Of a stretch of DNA of 32,736 bases, positions 1 through 6,501 are shown one piece after another. Source of the stretch: Candidatus Poribacteria bacterium (GTDB taxonomy: Bacteria; Poribacteria; WGA-4E; WGA-3G); assembly GCA_022822085.1 (NCBI GenBank), contig JAJECK010000087.1:1-32736 (forward strand), written 5' to 3'. The notes below the pieces were generated by a model. It saw nothing but the letters and a program-made list of their open reading frames with translations. It did not search any database and had not been told where the DNA came from. A program made the position numbers and the translations under genes. Each line of letters opens with the position of its first letter. Within the stretch, counting starts at the first letter, position 1.

Positions 1-359
1 ATAAAAGAGAAATTATATATTAGAATTAGAAATGGCCTATTATCAATCAACACCGAATGGGTTTGGATGGAATGTACGAATTGCATTTTGTCTGATTGGT
101 GTTGAGTGCCCTATTGTGCCCTATTTTTCGGCTTTTTGGAATTACTCGATCCTTGTACCGTCTATGTTTAGAGGGTTTTTTCGGTTGCTTGTGCCTTAGA
201 TTCGGGCACTGGTCTGGTGCTTCCCCTTCGAGCCGTTTTATGAATATATCCATCATCTTCATAAGTCTTTGCGTTACGCCATCGTCTTTGTTGAGTGTGT
301 GCCTTCTCTCTGATATGAACCTAATTAGCAGGATTGAAAACTACTCAATGATATCAATA
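1..359. other. Intergenic or window-edge stretch, no supported gene
   Basis: No convincing gene is seen here. A 71-codon frame at 262-47 on the minus strand has basic, low-information composition and no ribosome-binding site in front of its ATG. A plus-strand frame at 96-389 runs into the end of the AAA+ gene. At 26-35 the sequence TTAGAAATGG matches the terminal inverted repeat of the MITE at 6219-6465, so a related element may extend beyond the left edge. Confidence 0.5.
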
Positions 360-2210
360 TCACGCGCTCAATCCAAGTTCCTTACTTAGTTCCATCAAGC
401 GATCATTTATCTTTGTTTTGTCAATTTTATTGTCTTCAACATATTCTTGGTAGGGGGGTGGAAGTCTATCAGGTATCATAGCACGAGAATTTGCTTCTTG
501 TAATGCAAGTAAGGACATAAACATCTGCATCTCAGCTGAGTGATCAGGCATATAATCTGCAACTATCTCACGTAAATCCTCTTCTATAAAGGAATTCCGA
601 TTCTTGCGTCTGGCTAAGTTATGGCTACGGTTCGCTATCTGTGCCAGATCACCGACACTCACGCCACGAAGTTTTTGATCTCTTGCTATCTCTTGGAAAT
701 TCATCTCCTCACGGGTGTGGAGTCTACAAAAGAACTGGAGAATACCGGCCCGACTATCACGCATAGGTGGCAGTAGTACCAATTTATGGTTAAATATCTC
801 AGGTTTACGAAATATCGGTGGCATCAAATCGGGACGACTGGAGGTGCCAACCCAAATTACCTTTCCTTGTAAGGATGCATCACTGATTGCATTTGTCAAC
901 AGAACAGGGAAACCGTGATCCCTATTTCCTTGTTGAATCCCTGTATGTGGTGATGCCCGTTCAACTTCATCCATAAATACGACAACCGGAGCGAGTCCGC
1001 GTATAAAACTGAGGGCAGAATTCAAATTTCTTTCGTAACTATTGCCATTCTCATTAATACTCAGCGTCACCTCACTTACCTGACTGGCATATCGTAGTTG
1101 CACAAACGCCATGTTTGTCTGTCCAGCAAGCATACGTGCTGCAAATATGTTACCGTTTCCTGTTGGTCCAAGCATCAGGATTCCACGCGGTACACGTTTC
1201 ATATCGTTCTCTTTTAATCCTTCGGCAATGTCTTCAATTACCCGTGTAACATGACTTGACCAATGTTGTCTCGGTTCAGTGAGTGGTTCGTTTACCTCAA
1301 TAATTCCATGACTAAATGTTTTAACACTCTGTCTTCGATAGTTAACCAATAAAGGTCCTTCTACTTTCTGTTTTATGGATGCTGCATGTCGAACCAAATC
1401 ATGTATGCCAAAGAGATTCAAACCGGCCGTATCTCGTGCTAATGTTTGCCTTTCACGATCATTGCCCAGATTTAGATTCACCTGTACTTTTTGGTCAGGA
1501 TTATCTTGGTGTGATATTTCCTGAGGTATTCGAGTCAAGTGATTTATAAACTTCAATCGCTCATCATAGTCTGGGAAAGGCACTTCTACGATAGGTATTT
1601 CCTGATTCACGAGAAAATGTGGGTGAATGTCGTAGGTATTTTGAGTGAGAAGTATAATGATGTGTTTTTTCCTACGGATTTCCAAGTCTGCTGCCCAATT
1701 TTGTAATTGAAAAAGGAAGTATTGCTGATTATCTTTTGCTGCCCCTTCAAATACAGGATCGCTCGGTGCAATCTGTTCAAGGTGATTGATAACTAAACCT
1801 ACCCTAACCCTATCCTGTTTCAGGAGTTCATGCATCTTATTTGCCAAATCTTTCGTTGGAATTGGATCACTTTTGAAAAAAGGATCTTCATGGAGTTTAT
1901 TGAGGGCAAGCGTGCTGTTTATTCTCTTTCTATGCTCTGTTTCTTCAGGTACTGCCTGTTCTTTAGGAATAAGTCCTAATACTTTCTGTGTATCTACCCA
2001 TCGTCCAGTCCCAGGCCACATAAAACCTTGTGTTGCATTATATCCCAAAACCAAACGACATCCGAGCACATTCAACTGTTCCATCAAATAGTCCAGCGCG
2101 GGCAGATAACCAAAATGTTCGTCAAATTGCAGATCACCAACATTAAAATGTAATAAATATTGATGCGCTGCAGCTACTTTATATTGTGATTCTATATTTT
2201 CCCAAAACAT
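360..2210 (-). CDS. Tandem AAA+ family protein, Ycf46-like, with degenerate Walker A
   Basis: A 616-residue protein with two AAA+-like modules. The first (about 130-225) keeps a Walker-B-like stretch VGLVINHLE and a sensor-1-like strand ending in LLTQN, but no P-loop. The second (about 340-500) has the order of a full AAA+ domain: RGILMLG, Walker-A-like GPTGNGN (348-354), Walker B VVVFMDEVE (409-417) and sensor 1 VGTSSRP (454-460). The catalytic Walker A lysine is Asn (codon AAC). The usual arginine-finger GRF segment reads PEIF after FRK. This order, an ATPase-dead first module followed by a second module, resembles Ycf46-type AAA proteins. The ATG at 2210 is preceded by GGAGAGA. Function is unknown. 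The protein may bind nucleotide without hydrolysing it, or act as a scaffold. The AAA+ assignment is firm; any cellular role is not. Confidence 0.85.
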   Translation of the reverse strand: MFWENIESQYKVAAAHQYLLHFNVGDLQFDEHFGYLPALDYLMEQLNVLGCRLVLGYNATQGFMWPGTGRWVDTQKVLGLIPKEQAVPEETEHRKRINSTLALNKLHEDPFFKSDPIPTKDLANKMHELLKQDRVRVGLVINHLEQIAPSDPVFEGAAKDNQQYFLFQLQNWAADLEIRRKKHIIILLTQNTYDIHPHFLVNQEIPIVEVPFPDYDERLKFINHLTRIPQEISHQDNPDQKVQVNLNLGNDRERQTLARDTAGLNLFGIHDLVRHAASIKQKVEGPLLVNYRRQSVKTFSHGIIEVNEPLTEPRQHWSSHVTRVIEDIAEGLKENDMKRVPRGILMLGPTGNGNIFAARMLAGQTNMAFVQLRYASQVSEVTLSINENGNSYERNLNSALSFIRGLAPVVVFMDEVERASPHTGIQQGNRDHGFPVLLTNAISDASLQGKVIWVGTSSRPDLMPPIFRKPEIFNHKLVLLPPMRDSRAGILQFFCRLHTREEMNFQEIARDQKLRGVSVGDLAQIANRSHNLARRKNRNSFIEEDLREIVADYMPDHSAEMQMFMSLLALQEANSRAMIPDRLPPPYQEYVEDNKIDKTKINDRLMELSKELGLSA

Positions 2211-2228
2211 GCTATCTCTCCAATAAAC

Positions 2229-2241
2229 CGATTGACAATCG
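2229..2241. promoter_or_regulatory. 13-bp palindrome in the AAA+ gene leader
   Basis: CGATTG-A-CAATCG is a perfect palindrome lying between the inferred promoter (2267-2295) and the start codon (2210) of the AAA+ gene. It could be an operator. No regulator is identified. Confidence 0.3.
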
Positions 2242-2266
2242 TATGTAAGATCTATCGTCTTCCTAA

Positions 2267-2295
2267 CATATAGAATACCACATTAACTATGTCAA
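2267..2295 (-). promoter_or_regulatory. Sigma-70-like promoter for the AAA+ gene
   Basis: On the minus strand TTGACA (2295-2290), a 17-bp spacer and TATATG (2272-2267) form a good -35 box and a 4/6 -10 box, placing transcription initiation about 50 nt upstream of the ATG at 2210. Confidence 0.5.
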
Positions 2296-2392
2296 AGTCA
2301 AACCAGGGTTATTTAGTTTTATGAATATTCATTGAATTAGTGTAAAAAGGAGTTTATATTATATAAAGGAATTTCAATTTTGGACACCCTCT

Positions 2393-2527
2393 TTAGTCCC
2401 TAATGAAGATTAAGAAAATATTTCGGTCCTGTGGCGAGGTTGTGAAACCTCGCCAGCGATGGAGTACACCTGCCTCGTACGGATGGAAAAGTAACGAATT
2501 AATAAATTAATCTCCGGACGGGACTAA
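2393..2527. repeat. Candidate miniature element with 8-bp inverted ends and internal hairpin
   Basis: TTAGTCCC at 2393-2400 is the exact reverse complement of GGGACTAA at 2520-2527. Inside lies a perfect 9-bp hairpin, GGCGAGGTT (2433-2441), loop GTGA, AACCTCGCC (2446-2454). The composition is richer in G+C than the surrounding AT-rich DNA, as expected of an inserted repeat. There is only one copy in the window, so mobility is inferred. Confidence 0.4.
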
Positions 2528-2624
2528 TGACACGGACAATATACCGAATATAACATTAACGGAATAGCAAAATATTATCAAAAATATTGAAAATTAAATA
2601 ACTCTGGAAGTCAAACGATTCAGA

Positions 2625-2653
2625 TTGACAATAACACCGAAAAATGATATCCT
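2625..2653 (+). promoter_or_regulatory. Sigma-70-like promoter for uridine kinase
   Basis: TTGACA (2625-2630), a 17-bp spacer and TATCCT (2648-2653) sit 45 bp upstream of the uridine kinase ATG. The -35 box is perfect and the -10 box is 4/6. Confidence 0.55.
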
Positions 2654-2698
2654 ATATCTGCTTTACGATATTCTTAAAACTGGATAACACATAGAATA

Positions 2699-3343
2699 AT
2701 GACAAAAGAGGAAACGATTAAACCGATTATCATAGGAATTATGGGTGGGTCAGCATCTGGTAAAACAACCTTCGCCACTGCATTGACAGAAGAACTTGCT
2801 GATTATTCACCGATAACATTACACCAAGACTTATATTTTAGAGACTGGGCAGAATACACCCCCGAGGAACGAGAAAAGGTTGTCACAGCCAATCATCCCG
2901 ATGCTGTTCGTTGGGATGTTTTGATTACGGACGTAGAAAAACTGCGTGCATCCCAACCTATTGAGACACCCACACCCGGCACACGTGCTGCAAGTCGTGG
3001 TGATGAAAACAAAACAACACAACCGAGTCGAGTAGTTATAGTAGAAGGACATCTAATCTATTGGAATGAACAACTAAGAGACCTGATCGATATCAAACTA
3101 TTTTTGGATGTTGACGCACATGAACGTGTGCTCAGACGTTTGCTACGCGATGTCGGTACACGCAGCGGAAGCCTTGAAAGTGCAATCAGTTGGTACCGAC
3201 GAGATGTCCTCCCTAATTTCCCTATCTATACTGAACCTTGTAAGCAATACGCTGACCTAATTATCCCCTTCCTAAATGATAATCCCATAGCACTACATAC
3301 AGTTGTAGCAGGTATACGCGCACATCTTTCAAGTGATAACTGA
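2699..3343 (+). CDS. udk: Uridine kinase (Udk / phosphoribulokinase family)
   Basis: A 214-residue P-loop kinase. GGSASGKT (16-23) is the Walker A of uridine kinases. It is followed by a strand ending in HQDLYFRDW that matches the substrate-binding DxYY/F region, then VVIVEGHLIYW (Walker B region), and RRLLRDVGTRSGS, which corresponds to the RRxxRD lid region. The length is normal for Udk. The enzyme phosphorylates uridine and cytidine to UMP and CMP in pyrimidine salvage in the cytosol. The ATG at 2699 has only a weak ribosome-binding site but sits immediately before the first conserved strand. It stands alone, divergent from the AAA+ gene, and has its own promoter. A distant paralogue with another nucleoside-type substrate cannot be excluded. 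Confidence 0.85.
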   Translation: MTKEETIKPIIIGIMGGSASGKTTFATALTEELADYSPITLHQDLYFRDWAEYTPEEREKVVTANHPDAVRWDVLITDVEKLRASQPIETPTPGTRAASRGDENKTTQPSRVVIVEGHLIYWNEQLRDLIDIKLFLDVDAHERVLRRLLRDVGTRSGSLESAISWYRRDVLPNFPIYTEPCKQYADLIIPFLNDNPIALHTVVAGIRAHLSSDN

Positions 3344-3585
3344 TACGTCCCACATTAGCAGATCCTACAAATCACCCAACATGTCTTTTTGACACGGACA
3401 CCAATTCATAATGACATAGATATGTCAAGACGGCATATTTACCCTACGAATATTTCCTACCAATTTATTTCAATCACTATAGAATAATTTCAATGATTCC
3501 GCTTAATACCGAATTATTACGGTGTCAGTCCACATCTTGCTTACAGTGGTCATCAAAGATGGTATTAATGTAGCAAAATATAGTT

Positions 3586-3602
3586 TTGGCATCATATTTG
3601 CT
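3586..3602 (+). promoter_or_regulatory. Sigma-54-type -24/-12 element, distal
   Basis: TTGGCATCATATTTGCT matches the consensus YTGGCAYRNNNNTTGCW, with GG (3588-3589) and GC (3600-3601) separated by exactly 10 bp. Confidence 0.5.
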
Positions 3603-3637
3603 TATATGTATGATAGTTTGAACATAGTGAGTAAATT

Positions 3638-3654
3638 TTGGCATAGTAATTGCT
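3638..3654 (+). promoter_or_regulatory. Sigma-54-type -24/-12 element, proximal
   Basis: TTGGCATAGTAATTGCT matches the -24/-12 consensus with GG (3640-3641) and GC (3652-3653) at the required 10-bp separation. It predicts a start near 3665, leaving a leader of about 28 nt that contains the AAGGAGA ribosome-binding site at 3681-3687. It lies 52 bp downstream of the distal element, about five helical turns. Confidence 0.6.
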
Positions 3655-3693
3655 AATTATAACTGAAAGAACAATTAAATAAGGAGAAGAAAA

Positions 3694-4146
3694 ATGACAT
3701 ATTTGACGACACGCAGACCGATTGGAAATCTTTTCAACCTTCACAACGAGATGGGAAGACTATTTGGTGGCCTACTTTCCTCTCAAGACAGTGATGTGAA
3801 TGCAGAGAATGCTTCCTGGATGCCTACGGTTGACATATCCGAATCGGAAAACGGTTTTGAAATACATGCTGAACTTCCAGGTGTTAAAGAGAGCGATGTC
3901 AACATCTCTGTGTCCGACAACCTACTGACAATCAAGGGTGAGAAACAGGCAGAAGAGAAGACTGATGAGAAGAATTTCCATCGTGTTGAAAGACGGTATG
4001 GTAGTTTCCAAAGAAGTTTCACACTACCTCGCCAAGTGGATACCACACAAATCAAGGCAGGATATAAGGATGGCATTTTGACTCTAACCATTCCAATGTC
4101 AGAAGAGGCAAAACCCACTGAAATCCCGATTTCAACTGACGCTTAA
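3694..4146 (+). CDS. Small heat-shock protein, Hsp20/alpha-crystallin family (copy 1)
   Basis: A 150-residue sHSP. A short N-terminal arm (MTYLTTRRP, then LFNLHNEMGRLFGG) precedes an alpha-crystallin domain from about residue 45. The domain has FEIHAELPGV, the conserved DGILTLTIP strand near the end, and a C-terminal IPI motif of the I-x-I type used for oligomer assembly. These proteins are ATP-independent holdases that bind unfolding proteins in the cytosol. AAGGAGA followed by a short A-rich spacer leads to the ATG at 3694. Two sigma-54-type promoter elements lie just upstream. The next gene shares the same ribosome-binding site and first residues, so the pair probably arose by tandem duplication. 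Family assignment is secure. Confidence 0.95.
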   Translation: MTYLTTRRPIGNLFNLHNEMGRLFGGLLSSQDSDVNAENASWMPTVDISESENGFEIHAELPGVKESDVNISVSDNLLTIKGEKQAEEKTDEKNFHRVERRYGSFQRSFTLPRQVDTTQIKAGYKDGILTLTIPMSEEAKPTEIPISTDA

Positions 4147-4155
4147 TACGCTACG

Positions 4156-4197
4156 TTTGGCATACCTCGTTGACTAAGGTCTTTGGGGTATGTCAAA
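4156..4197 (+). terminator. Inverted repeat after sHSP copy 1
   Basis: TTTGGCATACC (4156-4166) pairs with GGTATGTCAAA (4187-4197) with one G-U wobble around a 20-nt loop. There is no U-tract, so it may be an attenuator or RNA-stabilising hairpin between sHSP genes rather than a full terminator. Confidence 0.4.
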
Positions 4198-4236
4198 TAA
4201 AACTATCAAAACACTTACAAATTAAGGAGAAGAAAA

Positions 4237-4692
4237 ATGACTTATTTGACCTTACGCAGACCGGTAGCAACCCCGTTCAGATTATTCAACACACCTTTCA
4301 CCTTTCATCGTCCACTTACAGTGACCGGTGCTTATAAATGGAAACCCTCGGCAGATATTACTGAAACCGATGATAGTTACGAAATTCGCGCTGAACTGCC
4401 AGGTGTGTCCAAGGACGATGTCCATATCTCTGTCAAAGATAACCTTTTATTTATCAAGGGTGAAAAGCGGCAGGAAAATGAGGATGAGTCTAAAAAGTAC
4501 AAACGCATTGAAAGGCGTTACGGCACTTTTGAACGGAACTTCACACTGCCTCCCAATGTTGATGCAGACAATATCAATGCAAAATTCAACGATGGCGTGT
4601 TGACCTTGTCTATCCCAAAACCAGAAGAGGTTAAACCGAAAGAAATTCCGATCACCACTGAAACGGTTGTGGATGTAGCTGAAGAAAAGTAA
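4237..4692 (+). CDS. Small heat-shock protein, Hsp20/alpha-crystallin family (copy 2)
   Basis: A 151-residue sHSP paralogue of the preceding gene. It starts MTYLTLRRPV and has an alpha-crystallin domain from about residue 35 (YEIRAELPGV, then DGVLTLSIP) and a C-terminal IPI motif followed by a short acidic tail. The leader AAGGAGAAGAAAA directly before the ATG at 4237 is the same as in copy 1. The gene follows copy 1 by 90 bp with no clear promoter of its own, so co-transcription is likely. Different sHSPs encoded together often form mixed oligomers; whether these do is inference. Confidence 0.95.
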   Translation: MTYLTLRRPVATPFRLFNTPFTFHRPLTVTGAYKWKPSADITETDDSYEIRAELPGVSKDDVHISVKDNLLFIKGEKRQENEDESKKYKRIERRYGTFERNFTLPPNVDADNINAKFNDGVLTLSIPKPEEVKPKEIPITTETVVDVAEEK

Positions 4693-4709
4693 CCATTACA
4701 ATGACTACA

Positions 4710-4745
4710 AAACAGGTTGGCATATTCAGTTATGTCAACCTGTTT
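4710..4745 (+). terminator. Long hairpin after sHSP copy 2
   Basis: AAACAGGTTGGCATA (4710-4724) pairs with TATGTCAACCTGTTT (4731-4745), a 15-bp stem with one G-U wobble and a 6-nt loop. The following bases contain only a short U-rich stretch. It shares the TTGGCATA/TATGTCAA core with the hairpin at 4156-4197. Confidence 0.55.
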
Positions 4746-4837
4746 CTGTTACAACACTACAACACATTTAACGAACAAATTCCAAGTTCAGTGGTCTTAT
4801 TATGTAAAAGAATAAAATAAAATCGAGGAGAATTATT

Positions 4838-5476
4838 TTGAGAAGATCACAACAGAACAGACCAGGAGAATTTCAAGCTCAACGTCCTAACAATCACAGA
4901 AAAGGACGCGGTAGAAGACAGGACAGACACCCTGAAGGGATGCACCTAGGTCCTCCGCATCAGAGAAAACGGAGCCGTAGAAGGGGTCCACAAGAAGGTC
5001 TAAGAAACCAAGAAAATCGTCCTTCGAGAAGAGGCAACCGACAACGTTCACCACAACACCCTATAAGAGGTCGCTTTGCACATCATAATCAGATGAGACA
5101 AGGATTTGGCAGAGGATCACAATTCCGACAGAGAAGAAGAGGCGGATTTAGACCTGCAGCTGGTTTCACTGGATATGATGATAGGTTTGAAATTGAAGTT
5201 GAACTCCCCGGTGTTGACGAGAAAGATATTAGTGTTACTGTTGCAGGCAAGATGCTGTTGGTCCAAGGCAAGAAGCAACGAAAGCAATCTGACGAAAAGC
5301 ATAATATTCGCAGATCAGGTCTTCAATATGGTAAATTTCATCGCGCTTTTCCTCTGCTACCGATGGCAAAAACTGACGATATTAAGGCTAATTCCAACAA
5401 TGGTGTTCTAACGATAGTGATACCGAAGAAGGAAGAGGCAAAACCGAAAGAAATACCTATCAATGCCGATGAGTAA
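4838..5476 (+). CDS. Small heat-shock protein with Arg-rich N-terminal extension (copy 3)
   Basis: A 212-residue protein starting at TTG 4838, which lies 7 nt after AGGAG (4826-4830). Residues 1-106 are low-complexity and predicted disordered: 29 Arg, only 5 acidic residues, and many Gln, Gly, Pro and His, with RG-type clusters such as GFGRGSQFRQRRRGG. Residues about 110-212 are an alpha-crystallin domain (FEIEVELPGV, then NNGVLTIVIP) ending in the IPI motif. It is the third gene of the sHSP run, 145 bp after copy 2. The extension replaces the usual 30-40-residue hydrophobic arm that captures clients. A basic RG-rich tail commonly binds RNA or DNA, or drives condensate formation, so it may direct the chaperone to nucleic acid; that is inference. 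The continuous frame, clear ribosome-binding site and intact downstream domain argue against a chance fusion. Confidence 0.88.
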   Translation: MRRSQQNRPGEFQAQRPNNHRKGRGRRQDRHPEGMHLGPPHQRKRSRRRGPQEGLRNQENRPSRRGNRQRSPQHPIRGRFAHHNQMRQGFGRGSQFRQRRRGGFRPAAGFTGYDDRFEIEVELPGVDEKDISVTVAGKMLLVQGKKQRKQSDEKHNIRRSGLQYGKFHRAFPLLPMAKTDDIKANSNNGVLTIVIPKKEEAKPKEIPINADE

Positions 5477-5510
5477 ATCATAGATGGTCTCTACCAATCA
5501 TAAGGAAAGG

Positions 5511-5545
5511 ACAGGCTGATGCTTTTGCAGCGCGAGCCTGTTTTT
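5511..5545 (+). terminator. Rho-independent terminator of the sHSP cluster
   Basis: ACAGGCT (5511-5517) pairs with AGCCTGT (5535-5541), followed by a T-run. It lies 34 bp after the third sHSP stop and just before the convergent aquaporin gene. Confidence 0.65.
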
Positions 5546-5548
5546 CAT

Positions 5549-6193
5549 TTAACTATCCTTGTCTTCTGCCATCCCAAGATAGAGCAATGCAGCAAGTACT
5601 GCGCCAACACACGGACCAACAAAGTACAGCCATAAGTCAGCATAATTACCTGCAGCGATTGCAGGTCCCAACGTCCGTGCAGGATTGAGTGAAGCACGTG
5701 TCAAAGGGCCACCCATCAAGATGCAAAACACTAAAGTTAACCCGATGGCGAGTCCAGCAAAGTTCCCTGCTTTTCCACTTACAACAGTATTGAAAATCGT
5801 ATTGACGAGAAAGAATGTTAGGACGATTTCTACGAAGAGACCTTGTGTTACCGATACATTCTCCGCCAATATAGTAACCCCTAAATCTCCATCTATAGGC
5901 AGCACTGCCTTTAACATCAATGCCCCAGCAATACCACCAGCAAACTGAACAATCCAGTATCCAATGGCTACACCAAATCGAATTTCACCTGCTATCAAGA
6001 GCCCGAACGTCACAGCAGGGTTAATATGTGTGCCTGAGATATGTCCGTAGGCATACGCAAACGCCACAATGACCAACCCGTGGGCAAGTGCCACGCCTAC
6101 TAATCCTCCTTGATCGATTGCTAACGCACCTGCACCGATAAAGATTAGCGCGAAGGTGCCGACAAATTCTGCGACGAAATTCTGTGTTTTCAT
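5549..6193 (-). CDS. Aquaporin / MIP-family channel with TIP-like filter
   Basis: A 214-residue six-helix channel with both NPA boxes: HINPAVTFG (NPA at 58-60) and SLNPARTLGP (NPA at 170-172). Aligned by fixed distance to the NPA boxes of E. coli AqpZ (F43, H174, T183, R189), the aromatic/arginine filter is H38, I158, A167 and R173. This differs from AqpZ (F-H-T-R) and GlpF (W-G-F-R) and equals the pattern of plant tonoplast intrinsic proteins (H-I-A/G-R). Several TIPs pass ammonia, urea or peroxide as well as water. The protein lies in the inner membrane. ATG 6193 follows AAGGAGA (6209-6203). It is convergent with the sHSP cluster. MIP-family membership is certain; substrate is inferred from the filter. 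Confidence 0.92.
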   Translation of the reverse strand: MKTQNFVAEFVGTFALIFIGAGALAIDQGGLVGVALAHGLVIVAFAYAYGHISGTHINPAVTFGLLIAGEIRFGVAIGYWIVQFAGGIAGALMLKAVLPIDGDLGVTILAENVSVTQGLFVEIVLTFFLVNTIFNTVVSGKAGNFAGLAIGLTLVFCILMGGPLTRASLNPARTLGPAIAAGNYADLWLYFVGPCVGAVLAALLYLGMAEDKDS

Positions 6194-6214
6194 AAGATTC
6201 TATCTCCTTACTAT

Positions 6215-6223
6215 GTTATACCA
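6215..6223 (-). promoter_or_regulatory. Possible extended -10 for aquaporin at the MITE junction
   Basis: On the minus strand TGGTATAAC fits the extended -10 pattern TGnTATAAT. The TGG and first TA come from the terminal repeat of the MITE and the rest from flanking DNA. No clear -35 box is seen. Confidence 0.35.
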
Positions 6224-6252
6224 TTTCTAAATGACATATTGCCATAATCAAC

Positions 6253-6326
6253 TGTAGGTCGGGTAGAGGAACGAAACCCGACAAGAACAAAGACGTGTCG
6301 GGTTTCGTTCCTCTACCCGACCTACA
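6253..6326. repeat. GGGTAGAG/CCCGAC hairpin repeat, copy 1
   Basis: A perfect 31-bp inverted repeat (arms 6253-6283 and 6296-6326) with a 12-nt loop. The core reads GGTCGGGTAGAGGAACGAAA. Related copies occur at 14048-14124 and 22221-22292, all in intergenic DNA. Confidence 0.85.
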
Positions 6327-6362
6327 AATAATGCTATTGTCTGCTGAAGGGGCATTTCTTCC

Positions 6363-6425
6363 TGTCCGAACGAGCTTTTGCTCACGACATTGGGTGGACG
6401 GTCGCGAGCGAAGCTCGCTCGGACA
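6363..6425. repeat. TGTCCGA/TCGGACA imperfect palindrome
   Basis: TGTCCGAACGAGC at the left and GCTCGCTCGGACA at the right are near-perfect inverted copies. Each arm carries its own small GAGC/GCTC hairpin. This is the second palindromic module inside the MITE-like element. Confidence 0.6.
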
Positions 6426-6501
6426 AATATTCCGGCAAATGACACATTATATATTAGAAATGGTACTACATTAGAGATGTGTTTTTATGTCAAGAAATCA
6501 G

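Larger units (their letters stand above)
2211..2698. other. Divergent intergenic region between AAA+ gene and uridine kinase
   Basis: This 488-bp gap holds the outward promoters of both flanking genes, a 13-bp palindrome near the AAA+ gene and the candidate miniature element at 2393-2527. No additional reading frame is supported. Confidence 0.6.
3344..3693. other. Regulatory intergenic region upstream of the sHSP cluster
   Basis: This 350-bp gap has no reading frame. It carries TGTC-N5-GACA at 3382-3394 and the 16-bp perfect palindrome TGACATA-GA-TATGTCA at 3412-3427. These could be enhancer sites for an activator acting on the two sigma-54-type elements at 3586-3602 and 3638-3654. The enhancer role is inference from spacing. 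Confidence 0.45.
6219..6465. mobile_element. MITE-like element with 12-bp perfect terminal inverted repeats
   Basis: TACCATTTCTAA (6219-6230) and TTAGAAATGGTA (6454-6465) are perfect inverted repeats bounding 247 bp of non-coding DNA. If the outer TA is the duplicated target, as in Tc1/mariner or IS630-type elements, the core ends are CCATTTCTAA. Two palindromic modules lie inside (6253-6326 and 6363-6425). The element contains no transposase and fills the gap between the aquaporin and the sulfatase-like gene. The same end sequence, TTAGAAATGG, occurs at 26-35. Confidence 0.6.

Noticed and set aside
47-262. 71-codon minus-strand frame
   Set aside because: No ribosome-binding site, no recognisable fold, basic low-information composition, and overlap with an opposite frame at 96-389.
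4157-4173. Third sigma-54-type element before sHSP copy 2 (TTGGCATACCTCGTTGA)
   Set aside because: The -12 part is TTGA, out of register by one base and lacking GC. The sequence is explained by the hairpin stem.
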